NCBI RefSeq assembly: GCF_041200145.1 | Contig: NZ_CP165734.1 | Location: 2,294,001 to 2,358,000 of the forward strand | DNA length: 64,000 bases | Source: Bradyrhizobium sp. LLZ17 | Lineage (GTDB): Bacteria > Pseudomonadota > Alphaproteobacteria > Rhizobiales > Xanthobacteraceae | Direction of reading: 5' to 3' | Shown here: positions 25,417-32,953 of the stretch, piece after piece | Layout of the letters: each line of letters opens with the position of its first letter | How positions within the stretch are numbered: the stretch's first letter is position 1 | Position numbers and translations under genes: made by a program | Notes under the pieces: model-generated | The model's input: the letters and a program-made list of their open reading frames with translations, nothing else | What the model was told of the DNA's origin: nothing | Database searches by the model: none

Positions 25417-25926
25417 ATGGGCAGCGAAGAGAACTATGAGCGCATGTGGCAGATGCGGCGGGAGAACGAGCAGCGCCTCCAAGAGCTGCAGCAACAGCGG
25501 CGCGAGCGCGAATACCTCGAGGCAATGAGCCAGCCGGTCGAAGATCGTGTCGAGCGCTGGAAGCGTGAGGCCGAGGAGCAGACCGCGCGGGAGCAGCGGA
25601 CCGTGCGAGAGCGCCGACGAAGCGAACGGCGTGCCGAGCCTGCGCCGGTTAATTGGGACCTGCGCATTGCCGATGCCATCGCGGAGGAACGGCGGTTCCT
25701 GATCGAGGTGGTCGGCCAAGCCGTGGGAGAGCTGCGTGAGCAGATCGAAACGAGCATGCGCAAGGAATTTGAAGAGCAGCTGCGTCAAACGCAGGTCGAT
25801 GCAGCCGAGGCGAAGATCATGCTGGGCGAGCTGCGGATCAGCTTCGCCGAGCTGCGCGAGCAACTGAGCGGTGCGGATCAGGGCAAGACCATCGACCTGC
25901 CATCATTGCGCAACCGCGCGAATTGA
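25417..25926 (+). CDS. Coiled-coil protein, candidate scaffold
   Basis: This 169-aa protein is almost wholly charged helix: residues 5-75 are rich in Arg, Glu and Gln (NEQRLQELQQQRREREYLE) and residues 95-155 form a second coiled coil (VGELREQIETSMRKEFEEQ). The ATG lies 1 bp after the capsid stop, so the two are made together. Placement directly behind the capsid gene and the coiled-coil form suggest a scaffold or size-determining protein. No sequence family is recognised, and the role is inference. Confidence 0.6.
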   Translation: MGSEENYERMWQMRRENEQRLQELQQQRREREYLEAMSQPVEDRVERWKREAEEQTAREQRTVRERRRSERRAEPAPVNWDLRIADAIAEERRFLIEVVGQAVGELREQIETSMRKEFEEQLRQTQVDAAEAKIMLGELRISFAELREQLSGADQGKTIDLPSLRNRAN

Positions 25927-26100
25927 GCGCAGTCTCTTTCAGTAGCTACGCTACGGGTAAGGCAGGCATCCGTTGCAAACCAGAGCGAGAGTGAGGCCGT
26001 CACAGTAGACGGCCTTTCTGCAATAATCGCTTGCCTTTCTGGAACGAGCTGTCTGAACATCCCTTAACCAAGATGAACGGTCCAGTTAAGGCTATGGGCG

Positions 26101-26331
26101 ATGGGCAGCGAGTGGTTGCATTCCTCCAAATACTGGCGACTGCGCGCGGAAGAGTTCCGGAGCAAGGCCGACGCTTGCCAGTTCCCGCAGACAAGAGAAA
26201 CGCTGCGCGACATTGCCAATAACTACAACGAGTTGGCTCAGCGCGCCGAGCAGGTCGTTACACTCGCTGAGTTGGACAAGGACGCCCGCTTCAAAATAGG
26301 CCCGCGCGCACGGGGGCGCGGCGACGAGTAG
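26101..26331 (+). CDS. Small hypothetical protein, dispersed rhizobial family
   Basis: This 76-aa protein reads HSSKYWRLRAEEFRSKADAC and DIANNYNELAQRAEQVV. I recognise YWRxRAEExR with a NYxxLAxRAE helix as a common small family in Rhizobiales, of unknown function. The 175 bp before it contains no gene. It lies between the coiled-coil and terminase genes and may be an insertion into the packaging block. Confidence 0.55.
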   Translation: MGSEWLHSSKYWRLRAEEFRSKADACQFPQTRETLRDIANNYNELAQRAEQVVTLAELDKDARFKIGPRARGRGDE

Positions 26332-26472
26332 CGCGCTATCCCCGCAGCTTAACCTACTTTAATTAGGATCTGGTTCGCCCGTTGTAGGTTACCTCGCATC
26401 ATCGGCCACGTATTCAGGGCGTCGGTGACTGAGAGACGCTATTGCGCTCCCGCCTGCTCGGGAGTGCTTTCT

Positions 26473-26676
26473 ATGCCGGAACCATTAAGCCGCGAAACGC
26501 GGGAACTATTGGAGCGCGCCGACGCGGCGATGAGCGAGGCGCGTCAGGCGGTCAACCGAGCCCACCAACTGCGATGGAAGGCTTCCGCAACCGCTCGACC
26601 CGAGCAACCCGATCAGCGCGCCCCTGCACCACCCAGCAAAGCTGACCAGGGGCCGGGGGGCGGATCGTCCAAATAG
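26473..26676 (+). CDS. Small hypothetical protein
   Basis: This 67-aa protein has a helical first half (LSRETRELLERADAAMSEAR, QAVNRAHQLRW) and a Pro/Gly-rich tail. GGGAGT lies 7 bases before ATG 26473; a longer in-frame start at 26425 gives a poorer N-terminus. No family is recognised. It precedes the terminase small subunit gene. Confidence 0.45.
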   Translation: MPEPLSRETRELLERADAAMSEARQAVNRAHQLRWKASATARPEQPDQRAPAPPSKADQGPGGGSSK

Positions 26677-26869
26677 GGTCTGCAGCTTGTCAGAGCGGCG
26701 GAGCGCTCCAAAGTTAGCGCCCGCAGGTTGGAAAAAACCGCCCGAGAAAATAATTCTCTTCTTCGCGCGGAGAGAACCTCCTTCTACATGCTCGACGAGG
26801 CCGAAAACCTCGCCTTTCGGTGCCAAAACGCGCAGGGTGGCCGCCAAGTCGCAGAAACAGGAGGTTTTG

Positions 26870-27406
26870 ATGCGTCCAGGCCCATCGCCCGAGCCGCTGC
26901 GCCTGCGAATTTTGAAGGGCAACCCCGGCAAGCGCCGCCTGCCGCTCAATGAGCCACAGCCGCCGATACCGCCAGCCATGCCCGAGCCGCCGCCGCACAT
27001 CACCGGCTACGCCAGCGATGAATGGTGGGGCATCGGGCCCGCGCTGCTTCGGCTCGGCATCTTGACCGAATGCGATATCGCCGCATTCAGCGCCTACTGC
27101 CACAGTTACGGCCAATGGCGGATGGCCGCCGAGGCGCTGGCGCGGATGCAGGCTGGCGATCCGCTGATGAACGCGCAGATCATCAAAAGCAAATACGGGG
27201 ACGCGGTAGCGAATCCGCTCGTCTCGATCGTCCGCAAGCACGCGGGCGACGTGGTGCGCTATGCCGCCGAATTTGGTTTGACCTCCGCAGCTCGCGCTCG
27301 GCTATCTGCAGGCGGCTTCGCACCGCCATCGCCGCCGTCGAAGTTCGACGGGCTGCTCGGCGGCAGCGTCGTGCCGATGAAGCCGCGCGGGGATGAAGAC
27401 GCGTGA
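26870..27406 (+). CDS. Phage terminase small subunit, P27 family
   Basis: This 178-aa protein has the P27 terminase hallmark opening RPGPSPEPLRLRILKGNPGK and LPLNEPQPPIPP, then the helical core EWWGIGPALLRLGILTECD and NPLVSIVRKHAGDVVRYAAEF. Small subunits recognise the cos or pac site and bring in the large subunit motor. AGGAGG lies 5 bases before ATG 26870. No large subunit follows in any frame: the next genes are unrelated cargo. This fits a satellite that uses a helper phage's motor and directs it to its own DNA. Confidence 0.88.
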   Translation: MRPGPSPEPLRLRILKGNPGKRRLPLNEPQPPIPPAMPEPPPHITGYASDEWWGIGPALLRLGILTECDIAAFSAYCHSYGQWRMAAEALARMQAGDPLMNAQIIKSKYGDAVANPLVSIVRKHAGDVVRYAAEFGLTSAARARLSAGGFAPPSPPSKFDGLLGGSVVPMKPRGDEDA

Positions 27407-27476
27407 GGCGAAGCCTGATCTTGCAATATCCTGCCAGACCCTCATAGGCTCCTCCTCAGCGGGGGGAGCGTGGCCT

Positions 27477-27875
27477 ATGTTTGAGAGCATCCGGAGGCAA
27501 TGGGCAGTAGCGAGGGCAGACGTTCTATCGAAGCAAGTAGACGACATCTTGCAACGGTACGAGCGGATGAACTCCAACGATAAGTATTGGGTTTTTTCGG
27601 CCTTCAATTCTGTGCTGTCGGAATTGGAGGACCAGCTTGGTTCGTTTGCGCATTGGAGCAACGAACAAAAGAAGCAGCTTGCAAAGCAGATCATGCTTTC
27701 GGCTCAAAAGGCTTTGACCGAGCGCGGAAACAACATAGCCGCTGAGACAACTCGAATTAGCGCACACGGCGGAGCATTGCTCTCACTTTATTTGGAACTG
27801 CAAACGCTCCCCGGCGATCAAGCCGCCAGTATCGTAGAGGCCATTGAGAACTGGCGAGCACTGGCTCAATCCTGA
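27477..27875 (+). CDS. Hypothetical helical protein, satellite cargo
   Basis: This 132-aa protein is predicted helical throughout (FESIRRQWAVARADVLSKQV; DILQRYERMNSNDKYWVF; VLSELEDQLGSF). Its GC content is visibly lower than the core genes around it. ATG 27477 is preceded by a GGGGAG run; an in-frame start at 27393 overlaps the terminase gene by 14 bases. No family is recognised. It converges with the leftward cargo operon. Confidence 0.55.
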   Translation: MFESIRRQWAVARADVLSKQVDDILQRYERMNSNDKYWVFSAFNSVLSELEDQLGSFAHWSNEQKKQLAKQIMLSAQKALTERGNNIAAETTRISAHGGALLSLYLELQTLPGDQAASIVEAIENWRALAQS

Positions 27876-27895
27876 ACAGGTCAGCGCAGTAGTAA

Positions 27896-28261
27896 TCAAT
27901 ACTTGTCACTCTGCAATTCTCGCAGAGTGATGCCCGCAGCATCGCTTATTTGCGAACCGACCGCTCCCTGCTTAATTGCCCAATTCACCACATCGCGCTT
28001 GCTCACACCGGCAGCGAGCATCCTCGCACCTTCCTTTATCAACGCGGCGGTTTGTGTTCTTTCCCTATCAAGCATCCGCATCATCGCATCACAGGCAACG
28101 GTGTTGCCTTGCTTGGAGGCCAAGCAGCTGTCGTATATGGCTGCATCGTTGGCGGAGCGTTCGGGGCTGGCTTTCCACCAAATTGAGCCGCCGCAGATGA
28201 TAGCGACTAAGGCTCCGCCGCAGACGAAGCCGGCTATAAAACTGCGCCTTTCAGGCTTCAT
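27896..28261 (-). CDS. Hypothetical membrane-anchored protein, satellite cargo
   Basis: This 121-aa protein has an N-terminal transmembrane helix (SFIAGFVCGGALVAIICGGS) after a basic start, then a soluble helical part with three cysteines (DSCLASKQGNTVACDAMMR) and SKRDVVNWAIKQGAVGSQI. It is probably anchored in the inner membrane with its C-terminus outside. No function is recognised. It is the last gene of the leftward cargo run, 38 bp after the next gene upstream. Confidence 0.5.
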   Translation of the reverse strand: MKPERRSFIAGFVCGGALVAIICGGSIWWKASPERSANDAAIYDSCLASKQGNTVACDAMMRMLDRERTQTAALIKEGARMLAAGVSKRDVVNWAIKQGAVGSQISDAAGITLRELQSDKY

Positions 28262-28299
28262 CGCCGCCTCGCTTGGTTCGCGGCCATTGGATTGCGACC

Positions 28300-28590
28300 T
28301 CAGTCTTTCGGCTTTTCGTAGAGATCAATATCGCCGATGGCTCCGTCGATAAGTTCGCGCAAGGCAACCAACGTGTCTCGAGCGCGGAGCGCCGAGCGTC
28401 CAGCCATGTAAGGACCGGCAGGCGGTAGATCATCTGCTGGTGACGCTGTGACGGTGCCTCCGGTTTGGCCGGTGCTGATCTCGGCGATGCGGCCACCATT
28501 GATACCGAAATAGGCGGCAATGTCGTGCTGCTTATCTCCGCGAACCAGCATGCCTTTTACGGTCGCGATCTCACCTTCGCTCAATGCCAT
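28300..28590 (-). CDS. Small HTH-like protein, satellite cargo
   Basis: This 96-aa protein begins MALSEGEIATVKGMLVRGDK and continues QHDIAAYFGINGGRIAEIST, a clear helix-turn-helix of the short resolvase/transposon type. The C-terminal half has a helical ARDTLVALRELIDGAI segment. AGGAG precedes the ATG. I recognise similar small proteins in rhizobial phage regions; the function is unknown. It may regulate the cargo operon. Confidence 0.55.
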   Translation of the reverse strand: MALSEGEIATVKGMLVRGDKQHDIAAYFGINGGRIAEISTGQTGGTVTASPADDLPPAGPYMAGRSALRARDTLVALRELIDGAIGDIDLYEKPKD

Positions 28591-28687
28591 AGAAGTCTCC
28601 TTCTTGCGAATCGGGAGACGTCACGATGGCACAATGCAGGGTAGCAGCGTGGGGACGGAGACCGTTATCCCGCTTTTTCACAGGGAC

Positions 28688-29725
28688 TTAATCGCTGACG
28701 TTGCCTGTCTCGTCGATCCTGTGAGCGGTTATCGTCGGAAGGACGACATTCTGCAGTTGCGGATTGGCCGGATCACCATGCATTCCAATAATGAGGTGGG
28801 CCTTCATCACCATTGCCCGTGAAACGAACGTCTCGGGCGCGGCAAAAACTAATCGATCAAGCTGACTCTGCTTGATGCCGAAGGCGTTGAATATCGCCAT
28901 GAACGCCGTTTGACCCGCGAAATCCACAGCCTTGGCAAATTCAAAGTCCGATTCCCGCTCCTGAATCGTTTCCTCGATCTGTTCTCGTGCTCGCCCGTGC
29001 ATCAAGCCATTCCTGATGTCGAATAGATCACTTTGAATCTGCGAGCCAACCTTCAGACGCGTCAGGAGGGCTTCTATCCGTTGCTTTTGAAACGGTCGGT
29101 GAGTTGATACTTCATCGCAAGTTGGACAAATGAGATCCGAACGGCATTTCTGGCACTTGTCGGCAACGACATGCTTGTCGGTTGTGGTCCCAGCGATCAA
29201 TTCCAGCACAAACCAAAAGTACTGGAACTGATCCTCCATTAGGGCGGAGCCGACGCCTGCCGAGTACCAGCGCAGGGCGCGATCTACAACGACAGCGTTT
29301 GGCGTTGTTTGCAGTTCTTTGACGCTTTCGAGTAATTCGGCAGTTATCGCTTCTGGTCGGTCTCGGTGGTTGTCTCGTCCATATGCAAACTGCTCTCTGT
29401 GTTCAACGCCGGGAGTCCAATCCATCAGAAATCGATTGCGGACGAGTTTAAAGCCAGCTCCAGTCACAAAGCTAAGAAGGCGCAGAAACTGCCGTGCCGA
29501 ATTTAGCGCGAGGTCCTCGGCAGCGGAAATTCCTTCGGCTTGGAGGATGATCCGTAGTTCAAGGTCCTCCTCCAGTTCAGGCTCGCTCTCGGTCAAACCC
29601 GATAGGGTAAGTTTGTAGTCGCCGCGCGGGTGTTCATAATGCAGTTCAGGGGTTGCTTTAGCCAGATGCAGATCGGCGCTAAGTCGATAGACAGCAAGCC
29701 AAGTTTTCATTGCTGCCATCCTCAT
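28688..29725 (-). CDS. HEPN-like protein with zinc ribbon, possible defence RNase
   Basis: This 345-aa protein has a beta-rich N-terminal half (1-150), a Cys4 knuckle (CQKCRSDLICPTC, near residues 195-207), and a C-terminal helical part with RNGLMH near residue 250. R-x4-H is the catalytic signature of HEPN RNases, as in ApeA and related phage-defence proteins; MauJ-like proteins share a similar outline. The ATG at 29725 overlaps the stop of the upstream gene as TGATG. The location in a satellite cargo block supports a role in phage conflict. The function is inference. Confidence 0.6.
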   Translation of the reverse strand: MRMAAMKTWLAVYRLSADLHLAKATPELHYEHPRGDYKLTLSGLTESEPELEEDLELRIILQAEGISAAEDLALNSARQFLRLLSFVTGAGFKLVRNRFLMDWTPGVEHREQFAYGRDNHRDRPEAITAELLESVKELQTTPNAVVVDRALRWYSAGVGSALMEDQFQYFWFVLELIAGTTTDKHVVADKCQKCRSDLICPTCDEVSTHRPFQKQRIEALLTRLKVGSQIQSDLFDIRNGLMHGRAREQIEETIQERESDFEFAKAVDFAGQTAFMAIFNAFGIKQSQLDRLVFAAPETFVSRAMVMKAHLIIGMHGDPANPQLQNVVLPTITAHRIDETGNVSD

Positions 29726-30141
29726 CAAGTGACCGATAGATGAACTTGATAGGCGTCTGCGCTGGGATTGTAGGAGAGGATCGCGAGTGAAATTCCTTGT
29801 ACAATGCGAACAAAACTCTCGGGATCGCCTTCGTGATCGAGGAAGGGATAGCGCTTTGACGCACGGCTCGGCGTGGGGTCATACCGCTCGCCGCCATCCG
29901 TCTCGATGACCGAATGAGGATTGAAGTTGACCAGCGGGACGAGGCCCCGACTCGTCTTCTCGTGATCAAATACCATCCAGCCATGAACGACTCTGCAGCC
30001 GGGATTGTCTCTTGCCCATGTGCCAGCGTTCTGGTGGCACTCGAATTCTCGATGGGTTTCATCGACCATCTTGTAAGGGACGACAATGCCGTCTTGTCGG
30101 CGTGCATAGAGTCGCTTTGCAAGCGTCAGCAGCTCATCCAC
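29725..30141 (-). CDS. Unknown partner of the HEPN-like protein
   Basis: This 138-aa protein starts with GTG 30141, preceded by GGAG. It contains a Cys/His pair (EFECHQNAGTWARDN), then GCRVVHGWMVFD, NFNPHSVIETDGGERYDPTP and RYPFLDHEG. The order C-H...HGW...HSVIE...D-x-TP looks like an active site of a small Cys-His hydrolase, but I cannot name a family. It is translationally coupled to the HEPN-like gene, so the two probably act together, for example as toxin and antitoxin or as sensor and effector. Confidence 0.5.
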   Translation of the reverse strand: MDELLTLAKRLYARRQDGIVVPYKMVDETHREFECHQNAGTWARDNPGCRVVHGWMVFDHEKTSRGLVPLVNFNPHSVIETDGGERYDPTPSRASKRYPFLDHEGDPESFVRIVQGISLAILSYNPSADAYQVHLSVT

Positions 30142-30231
30142 GAATCAATCTCCGGCACATTCGTCGTCCAAAGATTGTAGCAGAACGGGCGGAGCCCCAC
30201 GGCAGGACCAGAGGTCACCGCGTCCGTCCAT

Positions 30232-30247
30232 GGGGGATAGATCGGGG
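30232..30247 (+). promoter_or_regulatory. Candidate integrase arm-binding site, right
   Basis: GGGGGATAGATCGGGG, one base different from the left copy at 19823, in the same orientation, 53 bp inside the right end of the element. Confidence 0.55.
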
Positions 30248-30299
30248 GAATGATCGCCCACAGGCGGAATAATTGAGCAAATTCAAGGAGGTTGCTCGG

Positions 30300-30368
30300 A
30301 TGGAGCGAAGCGAAATCCGAGACCTTTGGTGAAGCCTCCCGCATTCCGCTTCGCTCCATGCGGGCTAC
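30300..30368. repeat. Right part of the interrupted palindromic repeat (attR side)
   Basis: ATGGAGCG (30300-30307) is followed by AAGCGAAATCCGAG, a spacer, and the opposite arm CGCTTCGCTCCATGCGGGCTAC (ending 30368). Joined to the left half at 19664-19672 it gives a complete palindrome. Confidence 0.7.
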
Positions 30369-30458
30369 GCTTGGCTGCTGCGATTTGACCGCCTTGCCGC
30401 CGACCTCACCCAAGACTAGGCTCCCTCCCCGCGACAACGAGGTTCGGAGAAATTTGCC

Positions 30459-31238
30459 ATGTCACCAGCGGAAGCCCGCCTGAAGGAAGTGCCGTCGAAC
30501 ATGACGGAGGCCGAGTGGCAGCAACGGGTCAATCTCGCCGCCTGCTATCGCCTGGTCGCGCTCTATGGCTGGGATGATCTGGTCGACACCCACATCTCCG
30601 CGCGCGTGCCCGGCCCCGACCATCACTTCCTCATCAACCCCTACGGGCTGATGTTCGACGAGATCACGGCGTCGAGCCTGGTGAAGGTCGATCTTCACGG
30701 CAACCAGCTCAGCGAGAGCGAGTACAGCATCAACCCGGCCGGCTTTACCATTCACTCGGCGATCCACGAGGTGCGCGAGGACGCGATCTGCGTGCTGCAT
30801 CTCCACACGCTCGACGGCACCGCGGTCTCGAGCAGCGCCGAAGGCCTGTTGCCGCTGAACCAGACCGCGCAGCTCGTCACCCACGACCTCGCCTATCACG
30901 ACTATGAAGGCATCGCGCTGGATCACGAAGAGCGGCCGCGGCTTCAGAACGACCTCGGCGACCATAATCACATGCTGCTGCGCAACCATGGCACGCTGAC
31001 GGTCGGCCGTTCGGTCGCCTCCGCGTTCGAGCGCATGTATCACCTCGAGCGCGCCTGCTCGATGCAGGTGCGCACGCGCGCGCTGGGCACGCCGGTCTAT
31101 CCGGTCGACGACATCGCGATCGACAAGAACACCGAGCTGCTCGCCAACCGCGACCGCGCCGAGCTGCGCGCCACCAACCTGGTGTGGCCGCCGTTGCTGC
31201 GCAAGCTCGATCGCGAGCTGCCGGGTTACCGATCTTGA
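30459..31238 (+). CDS. Class II aldolase/adducin-family protein
   Basis: This 259-aa protein has the class II aldolase fold. The metal-binding histidines are in CVLHLHTLDG and LLRNHGTLT; the family phrase GWDDLVDTHISARVPG lies near residue 40 and NPYGLMFDEIT near 68. Members include fuculose aldolase, ribulose-phosphate epimerase and adducin-like proteins. The catalytic Glu position of true aldolases is not obvious, so the substrate is unknown. It is 90 bp beyond attR and ends at a strong terminator, so it is a single-gene unit. Confidence 0.82.
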   Translation: MSPAEARLKEVPSNMTEAEWQQRVNLAACYRLVALYGWDDLVDTHISARVPGPDHHFLINPYGLMFDEITASSLVKVDLHGNQLSESEYSINPAGFTIHSAIHEVREDAICVLHLHTLDGTAVSSSAEGLLPLNQTAQLVTHDLAYHDYEGIALDHEERPRLQNDLGDHNHMLLRNHGTLTVGRSVASAFERMYHLERACSMQVRTRALGTPVYPVDDIAIDKNTELLANRDRAELRATNLVWPPLLRKLDRELPGYRS

Positions 31239-31294
31239 GTTTTCCGGGATTTCGTGTAGGGTAGGTCTCAACACCCTCTGCACGTTTTGGAATG

Positions 31295-31325
31295 AAACGC
31301 CGCCCAATTCCGGGCGGCGTTTTTG
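31295..31325 (+). terminator. Rho-independent terminator after the class II aldolase gene
   Basis: ACGCCGCCC and GGGCGGCGT pair around AATTCC, followed by TTTTG. Confidence 0.85.
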
Positions 31326-31339
31326 TTTGTTGCTGCCGT

Positions 31340-31423
31340 CATTGCGAGGAGCTCTTCGCGACGAAGCAATCCAGGCCGTTTCCGCGGAAAGATTCTGGAT
31401 TGCTTCGCTTCGCTCGCAATGAC
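31340..31423. repeat. Palindromic repeat, CATTGCGAGGAGC type (single copy)
   Basis: This single copy has the same arms as the triplet at 11424-11851: CATTGCGAGGAGCTCTTCG ... CTTCGCTCGCAATGAC. Confidence 0.85.
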
Positions 31424-31440
31424 GATGAAGAAGCCTCGGA

Positions 31441-31488
31441 GGGATGGTGGGCACGGCGCGCGAAGAGCGCGCCTTTGCCCATCCTACA
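31441..31488. repeat. Short palindromic repeat, GGTGGGCACGGCGC type
   Basis: GGATGGTGGGCACGGCGCGC pairs with GCGCGCCTTTGCCCATCC. A longer relative lies at 47693-47790. Confidence 0.65.
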
Positions 31489-31499
31489 GCAGAGTGCCT

Positions 31500-32894
31500 C
31501 TACTTCACCTCCGCCAGTGCCGCGAGGATGCGGGCCCAGGAGCGAATGCCCTTCTGGAAGCTCTTGAGATCGTACTTCTCGTTCGGCGAATGGATGTTGT
31601 CGTCGTCGAGCCCGAAGCCGACCAGCAGCGAATCGAGACCAAGCGCGCGCTTGAAGTCGGCGACGATCGGGATCGAGGCGCCCGAGCCTATCAGCACGGT
31701 CTCCTTGCCCCACTCCTCGGTCAGCGCGGTCTTGGCGGCGGCGAGCGGCTTCATGTTCCAGTCGAGCGCGATGGCGGGGCCGGCGGAATGATCGCCGAAT
31801 TCGACCTTGCAGTCCCCGGGAATCCGCGCCGACACGTAATCGCGAAACGCCTTGCGGATCTTGGCGGGATCCTGTCCCTGGACCAGGCGGAATGAGACCT
31901 TGGCCGAGGCGTGCGACGGGATCACCGTCTTTGAGCCTTCGCCGATATAGCCGCCCCAGATGCCGTTGACGTCGCAGGTCGGACGCGTGGAGGCCTGCTC
32001 GACCAGGAGCCGGCCCTTCTCGCCGGCCGGAATCGACAGCCCGACCGGGTTGAGGAACGTCTCCGGCGTGAAGTCGAGCTTCTTCCACTGCGCCAGGATC
32101 TCCGGCGGTGCGTCCTTCACGCCGTCATAGAACCCTGGAATGGTGATGTGGTTGTCATCGTCGAACAGCCCGCCGAGAATTTTGGTCAACACCCGGATCG
32201 GGTTCATCGCGGTGCCGCCGAACACGCCGGAATGCAGGTCGCGATTGGCGGCGGTAATCTTCACCTCTTCGTAGAGGAGGCCGCGCAGCGACGTCGTGAT
32301 CGCCGGCGTGTCGCGGTCCCACATGCCGGTGTCGCAGACCAGCACGTAGTCGGCCTTGAACTCGTCCTTGTTGGCTTCGACGAACGGCACGAAATTCTTG
32401 GAGCCGACTTCCTCCTCGCCTTCGATCAGGAAGGTGACGTCGATCGGCAGCGAGCCCGTCACCGCCTTCCAGGCACGGCAGGCCTCGACGAAGGTCATCA
32501 CCTGGCCCTTGTCGTCCTCGGCGCCACGCGCGACGATGATCTTGCGGCCATCGGCGTGATCGGTGACGACAGGCTCGAACGGCGGACGGTGCCAGAGATC
32601 GAGCGGATCGACCGGCTGCACGTCGTAGTGGCCGTAGAACAGCACGTGCGGTCGTCCGCCCGTCTTGCTCTTTCCGACGACGGCAGGATGGCCGGCGGTC
32701 GGCCTCACCTCGGTCGCGACGCCGAGGCTCGCGATGTCCTTGGCGAGGTGCTCGGCGGCCGCCTTGCAGTCGGCAGCGAAAGCGGGATCGGCGGAAATCG
32801 ACTTGATCCGCAACAACGAGAACAGACGCTCCAGGCTGTTATCGAACTCCTTGTCGATATGGTCGAGCACGGATTGAAGCTGAGCATTGGCCAT
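31500..32894 (-). CDS. M20-family dipeptidase
   Basis: This 464-aa zinc peptidase of the M20 family has metal ligands in FYGHYDVQPVDP (His/Asp), RGAEDDKGQ (Asp), LIEGEEEVGS (catalytic Glu pair) and the final LDDDNIHSPNEKY (His). The lid domain is visible at 200-310 (ANRDLHSGVFGG). The match is to the carboxypeptidase/dipeptidase group acting on short peptides in the cytoplasm. No signal peptide is seen. It is a single-gene unit: the upstream GT87 gene lies on the same strand but 60 bp away. Confidence 0.88.
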   Translation of the reverse strand: MANAQLQSVLDHIDKEFDNSLERLFSLLRIKSISADPAFAADCKAAAEHLAKDIASLGVATEVRPTAGHPAVVGKSKTGGRPHVLFYGHYDVQPVDPLDLWHRPPFEPVVTDHADGRKIIVARGAEDDKGQVMTFVEACRAWKAVTGSLPIDVTFLIEGEEEVGSKNFVPFVEANKDEFKADYVLVCDTGMWDRDTPAITTSLRGLLYEEVKITAANRDLHSGVFGGTAMNPIRVLTKILGGLFDDDNHITIPGFYDGVKDAPPEILAQWKKLDFTPETFLNPVGLSIPAGEKGRLLVEQASTRPTCDVNGIWGGYIGEGSKTVIPSHASAKVSFRLVQGQDPAKIRKAFRDYVSARIPGDCKVEFGDHSAGPAIALDWNMKPLAAAKTALTEEWGKETVLIGSGASIPIVADFKRALGLDSLLVGFGLDDDNIHSPNEKYDLKSFQKGIRSWARILAALAEVK

Positions 32895-32953
32895 GGTCGT
32901 ATTCCCTGACTGCTGGTCTCAAGAGGGCTTTAAGTTCCAAGATGGCTTGAGTT

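Larger units (their letters stand above)
19673..30307 (+). mobile_element. Integrated capsid-encoding phage satellite-like element, 10.6 kb
   Basis: The element is bounded by an 8-bp direct repeat, ATGGAGCG, at 19673-19680 and 30300-30307. Removing one copy and the interior restores a palindromic repeat arm that matches the opposite arm. Near each end lies a GGGGGATA(A/G)ATCGGGG sequence, a candidate integrase arm site. Rightward genes are integrase, an unknown gene, AlpA-like regulator, RepA-like ATPase, small genes, HK97-type capsid, coiled-coil protein and P27 terminase small subunit; leftward cargo fills the right end. No large terminase, portal, protease, tail or lysis gene is present, so it cannot form a complete phage alone. 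Confidence 0.85.

Noticed and set aside
26687..26869. N-terminal extension of the terminase small subunit
   Set aside because: The 60 added residues do not resemble the family, and AGGAGG sits 5 bases before the ATG at 26870.
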